From UBA1081 sp045639185 (GTDB taxonomy: Bacteria; Bacillota; Clostridia; Oscillospirales; Acutalibacteraceae), in the NCBI GenBank assembly GCA_045639185.1, contig JAZUCO010000115.1:37996-101995 (forward strand): DNA of 64,000 nucleotides, read 5' to 3'. The notes beneath the pieces were generated by a model. It saw nothing but the letters and a program-made list of their open reading frames with translations, was not told the origin of the DNA and made no database searches. Shown one piece after another: positions 1 through 7,016 of the stretch; positions within the stretch are counted from its first letter, which is position 1; every line of letters starts with the position of its first letter. Position numbers and translations under genes: made by a program.

Positions 1-129
1 TGCAGCAGCAAGGACTGCACATACAAAGAAGCTTGCTAAGAAAAATACAATAAAAAATGTAAGCAAACCTTTTGTTGTAGTTGGTTTTTGAATTTTGTTC
101 TTTTTGTTTTTGTAAATCTTAGTTTTCAT
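1..129 (-). CDS. N-terminus of a membrane protein (truncated by window edge)
   Basis: Only the first 43 codons are inside the window. The start ATG (127-129) has an AAAGGG Shine-Dalgarno about 9 bases upstream. The product opens with about 20 Lys/Thr-rich residues (MKTKIYKNKKNKIQK) and then a strongly hydrophobic stretch (GLLTFFIVFFLASFFVCAVL), so it is a cytoplasmic basic tail followed by a signal-anchor helix. This organisation is typical of class A penicillin-binding proteins and other single-pass wall enzymes, but nothing beyond the anchor is visible and the family cannot be assigned. Confidence 0.6.
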   Translation of the reverse strand, partial: MKTKIYKNKKNKIQKPTTTKGLLTFFIVFFLASFFVCAVLAAA

Positions 130-210
130 TGCAAACCCTTTCAAAAACACATAATTATTTAATTTATTCTAGCATAAACTGTATTTTTTTTCAACATATA
201 TTTTAATTTT

Positions 211-246
211 ATAAAAAATATATCGGTGTAAATAATATTACACCGA
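211..246 (-). terminator. Rho-independent terminator of the 33-residue peptide gene
   Basis: A perfect 9-bp stem (TCGGTGTAA/TTACACCGA) with a 6-base loop, followed on the minus strand by TATATTTTTTAT. It lies 7 bases after the stop codon of the small gene at 254-355. Confidence 0.8.
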
Positions 247-253
247 CAATAAA

Positions 254-355
254 TTATTTTTCCAGAGTGGTAGTTTCGGGAGCTGTATATAATCCTAATT
301 TTTCAAGAATAAATTTAAGAACATCTAAAAAATCTACAATAACCTGTACCCACAT
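254..355 (-). CDS. 33-residue amphipathic peptide of unknown function
   Basis: A complete small gene: ATG (353-355) preceded by GAGGAGGT at ideal spacing, 33 sense codons, TAA at 254-256. The product starts MWVQVIVDFLDVLKFILEK and ends in a polar Thr/Glu-rich tail (YTAPETTTLEK). Residues 3-23 can form a strongly amphipathic or membrane-surface helix with Asp/Lys/Glu on one face. It sits in its own transcription unit with a consensus promoter (383-411) and terminator (211-246), which argues that it is really expressed. I do not recognise the family. Candidates are a membrane-active peptide, a small regulatory membrane protein or a type I toxin-like peptide; none is supported beyond composition. 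Confidence 0.65.
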   Translation of the reverse strand: MWVQVIVDFLDVLKFILEKLGLYTAPETTTLEK

Positions 356-382
356 AATATTTACCTCCTCAATTTTTACTTA

Positions 383-411
383 ATTATATAAAATTTTATT
401 AATAATGTCAA
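383..411 (-). promoter_or_regulatory. Consensus sigma-A promoter for the 33-residue peptide gene
   Basis: On the minus strand TTGACA (406-411) and TATAAT (383-388) are separated by exactly 17 bases, a perfect match to the vegetative consensus. The -35 box overlaps the nagA stop codon. Predicted start of transcription is near 376, giving a leader of about 20 bases. Confidence 0.75.
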
Positions 412-1511
412 GAAACAAAATTACCATCTTTGATAATATTCCATATGGTAAAATCATTATTCAGAATTACAATATCTGCATTTCTGCCGATTTCAATCTT
501 TCCGCACTTGTTATCTATATTGATAGATTCAGCAGGTATCACAGTTGCTGATGCAATTGCTGCCTCAGGCGGAACTCCAATATTGATAAGATTTTTAACC
601 ATTTCATAAATATTCATAGCGGATCCTGCCAAAGTTCCGTCTGAAAGCGTTGCAACACCTGCGTTGACATAAACATCTAAATCACCGAGTTTATATTTAC
701 CATCAGAAAAACCAGTTGCAGCCATTGAATCGGATATGATTGAAATTCTGTCTGAATAAGCTTTGAACATCATTCTGAGTATTGCAGGGTTGATGTGTAT
801 ACTGTCACATATCATTTCTGCAACTGCTTCTGAATCAAAGAATGCACCTATTACACCCGGTTCTCTGTGATGAAGTCCGTTCATCGCGTTGAAAATATGT
901 GTTATATGATCTGCACCATTATTTATTGCTTCAATTGCTGTTTTATAGTCGCATGCAGTGTGTGCTATTGAAGTTTTTCCTTTGAAATTTTTAATAAATT
1001 CCATTGCTTTTGAGTATTCAGGTGCGACATGAACAACTTTGATATCTTCTCCGAGAGAGTTTATAAAATTCATATCAGGTTCTTTTAATAATGAAACATC
1101 GTGAGCGCCGCATTTTTTTGGCGAGAGATACGGCCCTTCAAGATTTATGCCTTCAATTGTTGCACCGTTGTCATTATTTATTGCTTTTTTGATATTGTTT
1201 ACTGCTTTTTCTATGTTTTCATTACTTAATGCAACTGTTGTTGCAAGAATTGATGTAATTCCGTTCTTAAGGTAATACTGTTGCATTTCTGCAATTTCAT
1301 CAGCATTAGCAGATGAGAAATCATATCCGACGCATCCGTGTGTGTGAATATCAACAAAGCCGGGAATTATATATTTATTTGTACAATCGATAAAATCCTC
1401 ATCTGTAAAATTGCATTTATTTGTAATTTCTGAAATTTTACCATCTTTGATGTAAATTTGAACATCTGTGAATTTTTTTTCAATAAAAACTTTTGCATTT
1501 TTAAGTATCAT
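408..1511 (-). CDS. nagA: N-acetylglucosamine-6-phosphate deacetylase
   Basis: Cytosolic amidohydrolase that removes acetate from GlcNAc-6-phosphate, feeding amino-sugar catabolism and wall recycling. Family motifs seen in order: the metal site HTHGCVGYD, the phosphate/substrate loop GINLEGPYLSP, HTACDY, the THIFNAMNGLHHREPG segment, and the catalytic ISDSMAATG segment, ending with the C-terminal beta-domain (ADIVILNNDF). Length of about 367 residues is normal. The ATG at 1509-1511 (MILKNAKV) is preferred over an upstream TTG because GGTG lies 7 bases before it. No nagB or PTS gene is adjacent. The gene stands alone, divergent from the ceramidase-like gene. Confidence 0.93.
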   Translation of the reverse strand: MILKNAKVFIEKKFTDVQIYIKDGKISEITNKCNFTDEDFIDCTNKYIIPGFVDIHTHGCVGYDFSSANADEIAEMQQYYLKNGITSILATTVALSNENIEKAVNNIKKAINNDNGATIEGINLEGPYLSPKKCGAHDVSLLKEPDMNFINSLGEDIKVVHVAPEYSKAMEFIKNFKGKTSIAHTACDYKTAIEAINNGADHITHIFNAMNGLHHREPGVIGAFFDSEAVAEMICDSIHINPAILRMMFKAYSDRISIISDSMAATGFSDGKYKLGDLDVYVNAGVATLSDGTLAGSAMNIYEMVKNLINIGVPPEAAIASATVIPAESINIDNKCGKIEIGRNADIVILNNDFTIWNIIKDGNFVS

Positions 1512-1527
1512 ATTAATCACCAATACA

Positions 1528-1555
1528 ATAATAGCATAATTGCAATAAAATTCAA
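1528..1555 (-). promoter_or_regulatory. Possible nagA promoter
   Basis: Minus strand TTGAAT (1550-1555), 16-base spacer, TATTAT (1528-1533). The predicted start lies only about 10 bases before the nagA ATG, so the leader would be very short, which makes this tentative. Confidence 0.35.
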
Positions 1556-1590
1556 ATGTTTTTTTTATTGTTTTATAACTAATTTTGTTG

Positions 1591-1619
1591 TTGCAGAATC
1601 TGAGAAGATGTATTATAAT
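1591..1619 (+). promoter_or_regulatory. Promoter for the ceramidase-like gene
   Basis: TTGCAG (1591-1596), 17-base spacer and a perfect TATAAT (1614-1619), about 30 bases before the ATG at 1649. Confidence 0.55.
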
Positions 1620-1648
1620 GACATTAATAAGTAACAGAGGTGATTTTT

Positions 1649-3070
1649 ATGTCAATTGCAGATCTTGCTGCATCAGCTGTTAAAGCTATTTCAAAAAATA
1701 GTGCAAAATCTCTTAAGAGAAAAATGACTGCTCCTGAGATTGCAACTCATAATGTACATAAATTTGAAGCAGAAAAATATAGTGTAGGTTTTGCTTGCAG
1801 AGAAGTTATGCCTGATGATATGGACAAAAAAGTGTACTGGATTGCAGGTCATGGTCCCGGTAAAAAAATTGAAGGTGTGCACGACCCCATTACTGTAAGC
1901 GCAATGTGGATTGGTTGCGGTGATAATGGTGGTATAATGATGATAAGTGCTGATATCATAGGTCTTACAAGAGTAGAAGTCGCCAAAGTCCGTGATATGT
2001 TCTCTGCATATTCAAAAAAGATAGGTTGCAAGAGTCTTAATATTTGTTGTACACATAATCATGCAGGTTTTGATACTGTAGGTTACTGGGGTAAATTACC
2101 AAAAACAGGTAAAGATCAATCCTATATGAATAAGCTTCTCAATTCAATTGTTGATATTTCAAAAGAAGCATATGAAAACAGGCAGACGGGTGATCTGTAT
2201 CTCGGTACATTGAATGTTCCTGAAGCTCAGTTTGACAAAAGAGAACCTATTGTTCTTCATGATGTTCTTACAAGACTCAGATTTGTCCCTGATAACGGAA
2301 GTAAAGAAACATGGTTCCTTAATTATGCTGCACATCCCAATACACTTGGCGGTAGTAACAGACATGTAAGTGCAGATTATCCTTATTATCTCAGAAAAAC
2401 AATTTATGAGAATAAAGAAGTAAACGTTCTTTTCGGTATTGGCGCTATTGGTGCAGTTGATCCCGGTGACTTTTGTGAAGACAAAGAAGAACGCACACGT
2501 CTTCAGGGTGAATGCCTCGGTAATGCTGCTCTCAGAATTGAAAATGACGAAAAGCTTGATTGTAAAATTTCAGTACTCCGTCAGCCGTTCTATTTCCCCG
2601 TTGATAATGGTGTTCTTGCATTCCTTGCTATGCTTAAGGTTATGAGCTCAAAGAGATATCCTTGCGAAAAAGGTGATCTCGGTCTTGCACTCAAGTCTGA
2701 AATGACTTACATTAAAATCGGCAAACAGAAGATTCTTCTTCTTCCCGGAGAAAGTTTCCCTGAAACTGTTTACGGTGGATATGATACTGCAGAAAAGTCA
2801 GCTACAGGTAATGGCCCCGAAATTAATCCTACGCCTCTTGTGGAAATTGCAAAAGATGAAAATCTTCTTGTATTCGGTGTCACAAACGATATGACAGGAT
2901 ATGTTGTACCGCCCAATGACTTTACTTTACATAAAACTCAGCCATATCTCAGTAACGGACGAGACCGATTCGACAGAAGTCATTATCACGAAACTAATTC
3001 ACTCGGTTTTAACGCATCAAAAACTATAGCAAATAATTTCGAATATATGGTTAAAACAATGGGTGAGTAA
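1649..3070 (+). CDS. Neutral/alkaline ceramidase-like hydrolase
   Basis: A 473-residue protein resembling the N-terminal zinc-dependent domain of neutral/alkaline non-lysosomal ceramidases, which cut the amide of N-acyl sphingoids. Comparable features are an early glycine-rich segment (GHGPGKKIEGVHDP), a histidine pair in CTHNHAGFDTVGYWGK as in the zinc-site THTHSGP of the family, a second His segment (NYAAHPNTLGG) followed by SADYPYYL, and a late GETFPE-like segment (PGESFPETVYGGYD). There is no signal peptide, and the C-terminal Ig-like domain of secreted ceramidases is absent, so the substrate may differ. The start at 1649 follows AGAGGTGA. Single-gene unit with promoter and terminator. 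Confidence 0.6.
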   Translation: MSIADLAASAVKAISKNSAKSLKRKMTAPEIATHNVHKFEAEKYSVGFACREVMPDDMDKKVYWIAGHGPGKKIEGVHDPITVSAMWIGCGDNGGIMMISADIIGLTRVEVAKVRDMFSAYSKKIGCKSLNICCTHNHAGFDTVGYWGKLPKTGKDQSYMNKLLNSIVDISKEAYENRQTGDLYLGTLNVPEAQFDKREPIVLHDVLTRLRFVPDNGSKETWFLNYAAHPNTLGGSNRHVSADYPYYLRKTIYENKEVNVLFGIGAIGAVDPGDFCEDKEERTRLQGECLGNAALRIENDEKLDCKISVLRQPFYFPVDNGVLAFLAMLKVMSSKRYPCEKGDLGLALKSEMTYIKIGKQKILLLPGESFPETVYGGYDTAEKSATGNGPEINPTPLVEIAKDENLLVFGVTNDMTGYVVPPNDFTLHKTQPYLSNGRDRFDRSHYHETNSLGFNASKTIANNFEYMVKTMGE

Positions 3071-3083
3071 CTCTGGAAATTTA

Positions 3084-3115
3084 TAGAGAGAAGAAATTTC
3101 TTCTCTCTTTTTTTT
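3084..3115 (+). terminator. Terminator after the ceramidase-like gene
   Basis: Palindromic 12-bp arms (AGAGAGAAGAAA/TTTCTTCTCTCT) followed by eight T residues, 13 bases after the stop codon. Confidence 0.8.
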
Positions 3116-3119
3116 ATCT

Positions 3120-3147
3120 AAAAAAGCCGCTCGTAAAGAGCGACTTT
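3120..3147 (-). terminator. Terminator of the beta-helix gene
   Basis: On the minus strand AGTCGCTC/GAGCGGCT (one G-U pair) with a 5-base loop, then TTTTTT. It faces the convergent terminator at 3084-3115. Confidence 0.8.
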
Positions 3148-3162
3148 AATCTGAATTCAATA

Positions 3163-4788
3163 TCAATCGAACAAATTCATAATTTCATGAACAAGTGTTT
3201 CAAAAAGATTTTTGATAAATCTGATAATTCTTTCAACTGTTGTTTCTGCTGTATATTCTGCGTCAACACCGTTACCGCCATAACAACCGATGTTGTTGCT
3301 TGTAATTGGGTTGCCGAAGAAGTCTGTTGTGAGACCATCGTCAATTTTTATGCCGGCACCGATGAGAGGAGAGTCTTTTGAAAGTACAAAGCTGAGGATT
3401 TCATCTGTGTCTGTACCTGCAAAACCGGGAATTGTGTTTATTGAGTTTGTTGCAACAAGAGGTGAAAGTGCGTTGTAGAAGCAATTATTTGTGATTTTGT
3501 TGCCTCTGAAGATGTTATCGGCATCATATGCAAAAGTTTCATAATCGTTCATAACAAAGATATTGTTGGCTACGATTGAGTTATACATATTCTTGAGATG
3601 GAATGAGGCAGAATTTATGATTGTGTTGTTATAGAAATTGAGTTCATGTTCGCCTGCAGAGCCGACAGCAGTAGTGCTTCTGCCTCCGTTGTCGTTGATT
3701 GAGAGACAGTAACGAACAGTGTTGCCGTGATGACCGCTGTAATTAGGGTTGTTACAGACAAATCTCATATTGTCATGAGAGTAGATATACTGATAGGTAC
3801 AGTTGTGTGAATATGAGTCGAAGTCAACAGTCATGCCGTCACCGTAGTTTTTCTGACCTGCAATTTCGCAATACTGAACAGTACTGTTTACACTGCCCCA
3901 GAACCAACAAGCTGCAGTAAAGAACTGAATTTCACCGTTTTCATCAAGACCTTCACCCTGACAAGTGTCGATCATACGGCAGTTTGTAACGAGCGCACCG
4001 TCGCATATGCCGATGAGTATAGCTTCAGCATCCATATCGTGAAGGTAACAATCTGTGATAAGAAGACCTTCGTTGAATACAGGATCAATATCTTTTTCAT
4101 CTTCTACCCATGCGTTGCCTTCCTCATTCCAGGAACCCCAGATTATGAAGCCATTAGCAATGTTATCAACTTCACAATTGCTGATTGTGAGATCATTTAC
4201 AGGGTATCTTGATGCTTTAGGGAATGACTTTACCATAACAGCAGCTCTTGCAACAGCTGCACCGCTCTGACAATCTGAACGACCTGTTACTTTTCCGTTA
4301 GGCATATCGTGGAAATAAATATTATCAAGAGTGATTCCTTCTGATGTTTTGTTTTTTGTATTTATCCATATGCCGCCACCGTTAGGAGCAGTGATTTCAA
4401 GATCTGAAATTGTGATATATGAACTGTCTACAAGTGTTATAACTTCAGTAGGTAAGTCAGTACGGAGAATTGCAGCTTCGCCTTCACCATATGATGAAAT
4501 GATAATGGGATTTTCTTTTGTACCCTGCCAATCAGTGATTACTATCGGGTCTGAATATGTACCGCCGTTTCTGAAAAGGAAAGTGTCGCCAGGGTTAACG
4601 CTTTCAAGTCTAAGGCCGTAAATAGTTTTTACAGCATCTTCGGGACTCATTGCGCTGTTTTCATCATTACCGTTTATTGAGTCTATGTAGTATGTCTTTG
4701 CTGTGTTTGCAAAAGATAAAATACTCATACAGCCAAAAAGAATACTGATAGTAAGTACAATACTTAATAATTTGAATGATTTTTTCAT
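3163..4788 (-). CDS. Secreted right-handed parallel beta-helix protein
   Basis: A 541-residue exported protein. A signal peptide of about 27 residues (MKKSFKLLSIVLTISILFG) is followed by the opening typical of pectate-lyase-fold enzymes (TYYIDSINGNDENSAMSP...AVKTI). The body carries repeated short beta-strand and turn patterns (ITISDLEITAPNGGG, LLITDCYLHDMDAEAI, NNTIINSASFHLKN), a family that includes polysaccharide lyases and chondroitinase B-like enzymes. The substrate is not readable. The last ~25 residues (ERIIRFIKNLFETLVHEIM) form an amphipathic helix outside the beta-helix, perhaps for surface or membrane retention. Ideal Shine-Dalgarno AAAGGAGA before the ATG. No cohesin or dockerin is seen. 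Confidence 0.8.
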   Translation of the reverse strand: MKKSFKLLSIVLTISILFGCMSILSFANTAKTYYIDSINGNDENSAMSPEDAVKTIYGLRLESVNPGDTFLFRNGGTYSDPIVITDWQGTKENPIIISSYGEGEAAILRTDLPTEVITLVDSSYITISDLEITAPNGGGIWINTKNKTSEGITLDNIYFHDMPNGKVTGRSDCQSGAAVARAAVMVKSFPKASRYPVNDLTISNCEVDNIANGFIIWGSWNEEGNAWVEDEKDIDPVFNEGLLITDCYLHDMDAEAILIGICDGALVTNCRMIDTCQGEGLDENGEIQFFTAACWFWGSVNSTVQYCEIAGQKNYGDGMTVDFDSYSHNCTYQYIYSHDNMRFVCNNPNYSGHHGNTVRYCLSINDNGGRSTTAVGSAGEHELNFYNNTIINSASFHLKNMYNSIVANNIFVMNDYETFAYDADNIFRGNKITNNCFYNALSPLVATNSINTIPGFAGTDTDEILSFVLSKDSPLIGAGIKIDDGLTTDFFGNPITSNNIGCYGGNGVDAEYTAETTVERIIRFIKNLFETLVHEIMNLFD

Positions 4789-4821
4789 TTTGATTTCTCC
4801 TTTCGGAATCTTCTTGCATAT

Positions 4822-4850
4822 ATATTATCACTTAAACAATTAATAATCAA
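4822..4850 (-). promoter_or_regulatory. Promoter of the beta-helix gene
   Basis: Minus strand TTGATT (4845-4850), 17-base spacer, TAATAT (4822-4827), about 34 bases before the ATG. Confidence 0.5.
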
Positions 4851-4904
4851 TATAAATTACCCAAATTTAAATTATAGTAATCTTAAAAAAATTAAATAAA
4901 ACTC

Positions 4905-4932
4905 TTGACAAATTAACTTTTTGTGCTATAAT
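4905..4932 (+). promoter_or_regulatory. tRNA operon promoter
   Basis: Perfect TTGACA (4905-4910) and TATAAT (4927-4932) with a 16-base spacer, 19 bases before the first tRNA. Confidence 0.8.
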
Positions 4933-4951
4933 AATTTAGCAACAGAGATTT

Positions 4952-5028
4952 GGGCCATTAGCTCAGTTGGTTAGAGCAACCGGCTCATAACCGGTTGGTC
5001 CGGGGTTCGAGTCCCTGATGGTCCACCA
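4952..5028 (+). tRNA. tRNA with CAT anticodon (elongator Met or Ile2)
   Basis: A 77-base cloverleaf. The acceptor stem GGGCCAT pairs with ATGGTCC, the CCA end is encoded, and the D arm is GCTC/GAGC. The anticodon stem ACCGG/CCGGT closes the loop CTCATAA with anticodon CAT. The T loop is TTCGAGT. It is not an initiator, because the first acceptor pair is G-C and the anticodon stem lacks the three G-C initiator pairs. Elongator methionine and lysidine-modified isoleucine tRNAs cannot be separated by eye. Confidence 0.95.
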
Positions 5029-5037
5029 AGTTAATAT

Positions 5038-5113
5038 AGGGGTATAGCTCAGTTGGTAGAGCAGCGGTCTCCAAAACCGCGTGCCGAGGGTTCGAGCCCT
5101 TCTGCCCCTGCCA
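5038..5113 (+). tRNA. tRNA-Trp (CCA anticodon)
   Basis: A 76-base cloverleaf 9 bases after the previous tRNA, co-transcribed with it. Acceptor AGGGGTA/TGCCCCT, anticodon stem GCGGT/ACCGC with loop CTCCAAA (anticodon CCA), T stem GAGGG/CCTTC, encoded CCA end. It reads UGG and is not a UGA-reading variant, which matters for the TGA in pyrF. Confidence 0.96.
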
Positions 5114-5120
5114 TAAAGAA

Positions 5121-5149
5121 ACAGTTCTGAATAATCAGAGCTGTTTTTT
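5121..5149 (+). terminator. Terminator of the tRNA operon
   Basis: Stem ACAGTTCTGA/TCAGAGCTGT (one G-U pair), loop ATAA, then TTTTTT, directly after tRNA-Trp. Confidence 0.85.
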
Positions 5150-5192
5150 ATTGTTTAATTATGACTTTATTTCTGAGTTGAAGAAGATAATT

Positions 5193-5444
5193 ATGTCTTT
5201 GCCCTGGGATGAAGCAAGAGCGCTTGAAAATGATATAGAAACACTTGATTAAATAAGAGCAATGGCAGAAACTGCGGCGGCAGGGGAGACCATGGCACAG
5301 CTTATCAAGGAAAATCATAATCTGCGTGTTGCAAATGCGTTGCTTAAAAAAGAGCTGCAGCTTACACAATGCAAAATGATATCATTTGATAATGCCAAGG
5401 AAATAGCAAAATATCTGACAACAGAATACAGCTCTGAATATTGA
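5193..5444 (+). pseudogene. Small ORF interrupted by an in-frame TAA, unknown family
   Basis: From ATG 5193 the frame reads MSLPWDEARALENDIETLD, hits TAA at 5250-5252, then continues in the same frame as IRAMAETAAAGETMAQLIKE and onward to a TGA at 5442-5444. The second part can also start at ATG 5262 and give 60 residues with an amphipathic, coiled-coil-like stretch (LIKENHNLRVANALLKKELQ). Codons and acidic/helical composition look protein-like on both sides of the stop, so one nonsense mutation in an ~83-residue gene is the simplest reading. The alternative is two tiny genes or an intact 60-residue gene. Neither start has a good Shine-Dalgarno. A strong terminator follows immediately. Confidence 0.4.
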
Positions 5445-5485
5445 GTACAGCGCAGATTTTGAAAAATCTGCGCTGTACTTTTTTA
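5444..5485 (+). terminator. Strong terminator after the broken small ORF
   Basis: Fifteen-bp stem (AGTACAGCGCAGATT/AATCTGCGCTGTACT) with a short A/T-rich loop and TTTTTT. The T run overlaps the stop codon of the convergent lipoprotein gene. Confidence 0.9.
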
Positions 5486-6307
5486 TTCTGTAAAACCGTT
5501 ATTAAATGTAATTGTATTGAGTATTTCAACAGATGTTTTATCAACAGTTGAACCTGCTACGGAAAAATCTGTAAGATTAATTGTTACAGTATAGAACCAA
5601 GTACCGTTGATAATCTTTCCGCTTTCATCTATAGTGACATTTACATATGCATTTTTGTATGTCATAGAAATATTTTCATCTGAAATTTCAAGTGGGAGAC
5701 CTGAGTCAGACAATTGACCCATAACTGAGCTTAAATCACCGATAACAGATATCGCATGACCTACGCTGCCGCTGTTTATATCTGTATTTACAGTGTCTGT
5801 CTGCTCATTCATTGTAAGTTTCAATGATTTTGTAGTACTGTTTGTTTTTATCTCTGCAGATTTCACATCACTTTCAGTCATATTCTCATAACCGCCTGTA
5901 ATACCGTTAAATTCTGTTGAATTTGCAGAAACAACACCTGAAATAATTGGTTTTACCATGTTGATAATGCTGTTTGCAAAACCTGAGCCGTCATTTATTG
6001 TGATGGAATTTAGTGAAATATTCTGTACAGATACGACGGAATCGGTCGTCTTTTTTGCCGCATTGATATATGTGCTAATTATCTCAGCTTTGCTCAGAGG
6101 TGCTTCTGTAGGACTGTTAACACTATTATCAGGTGTCTGAATTGCCTGATTTGTAGTATTATCTGCATTGCTTGTAGTTGTTGGTTGTGTTGATGCAGTT
6201 GTGTTCTGATTTATATTGTCAGTATCTGTATCTGCAGGTGTCTTTATGCAACCGGTTAATGTAAGAATAAGTAAGATTGCTAATGCAACTGACAAATTTT
6301 TTTTCAT
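5483..6307 (-). CDS. Lipoprotein of unknown function
   Basis: A 274-residue lipoprotein: basic N-terminus, hydrophobic stretch and lipobox LTLTGC, so Cys at about residue 20 becomes the lipidated N-terminus. A Thr/Asn/Asp-rich linker (TDTDNINQNTTASTQPTTTS) leads to a mixed alpha/beta domain with no motif I recognise. The start at 6307 is chosen because GGAGG sits 9 bases upstream. The frame stays open further upstream but would overlap ung. It is the last gene of the long minus-strand run, 22 bases after ung. Confidence 0.75.
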   Translation of the reverse strand: MKKNLSVALAILLILTLTGCIKTPADTDTDNINQNTTASTQPTTTSNADNTTNQAIQTPDNSVNSPTEAPLSKAEIISTYINAAKKTTDSVVSVQNISLNSITINDGSGFANSIINMVKPIISGVVSANSTEFNGITGGYENMTESDVKSAEIKTNSTTKSLKLTMNEQTDTVNTDINSGSVGHAISVIGDLSSVMGQLSDSGLPLEISDENISMTYKNAYVNVTIDESGKIINGTWFYTVTINLTDFSVAGSTVDKTSVEILNTITFNNGFTE

Positions 6308-6329
6308 TATTTTTACGCCTCCGAAAAAG

Positions 6330-6995
6330 TTAATCCAGTCTCCAATCAACGAGATCATCTGCAAGAAATTCATTAGTTTTTGAGAATGGTCTGCTGCCGA
6401 AAAATCCGTTATATGCTGAGAGAGGGCTCGGATGTGCCGCTTCAAGAATAAAGTGATTTGGATTTGTAATAAGTTTTTTCTTATCTCTTGCAAATCTGCC
6501 CCAAAGTATAAACACAATTGGTTTTTCTCTCTTGTTGAGCAGTTCAATTATTCTGTCGGTAAAAATCTCCCAACCGAGACCACGATGACTTGCAGCTTCT
6601 CCGCCACGGACAGTTAATACCGTATTGAGAAGAAGAACTCCGTTTTCTGCCCATTTTGTAAGATCACCGCTAAGGGGAACAGGAAAACCAAGATCGTCGT
6701 GATATTCCTTAAAAATATTCACGAGTGACGGGGGAGGCTGAATACCGTTTTTTACAGAAAATGATAAGCCATGTGCCTGACCCGGACCGTGATAAGGATC
6801 CTGACCGAGTATAACAGCCTTAACAGAATCATAATCAGTTATTTTTAATGCATTGAAAATATCATACATATCAGGATATACATCGTAAGCAGGATTTTTA
6901 TATTCTTTTGCAAGAAAGCTTCTTATTTTGAGATAATATTCTTTTTCAAATTCACCATTCAGAATATCATCCCAATTGTTATTAAAGCTTACCAT
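6330..6995 (-). CDS. ung: Uracil-DNA glycosylase (family 1)
   Basis: Removes uracil from DNA as the first step of base excision repair. The 221-residue product carries the catalytic water-activating loop GQDPYHGPGQAHGLSF, the uracil-binding LLNTVLTVRGG segment, the FILWGRFA strand and the HPSPLSAYNGFFGSRPFS loop that inserts into the minor groove. Length and motif order are those of bacterial Ung. The start has GAAGG upstream. It lies downstream of a phosphoesterase in the same direction as the capsule operon, with a gap of only 21 bases, so it may be read from that operon. Confidence 0.97.
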   Translation of the reverse strand: MVSFNNNWDDILNGEFEKEYYLKIRSFLAKEYKNPAYDVYPDMYDIFNALKITDYDSVKAVILGQDPYHGPGQAHGLSFSVKNGIQPPPSLVNIFKEYHDDLGFPVPLSGDLTKWAENGVLLLNTVLTVRGGEAASHRGLGWEIFTDRIIELLNKREKPIVFILWGRFARDKKKLITNPNHFILEAAHPSPLSAYNGFFGSRPFSKTNEFLADDLVDWRLD

Positions 6996-7016
6996 TTGTA
7001 TAACCTTCTTTCATAA

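Noticed and set aside
4952..5113. Phage or element attachment site at the tRNA 3' ends
   Set aside because: I found no integrase gene and no direct repeat of a tRNA 3' end in the following sequence.
6307..6547. Extended N-terminus of the lipoprotein overlapping ung
   Set aside because: The signal peptide and lipobox begin at 6307 with GGAGG upstream; the extension is ung read in another frame.
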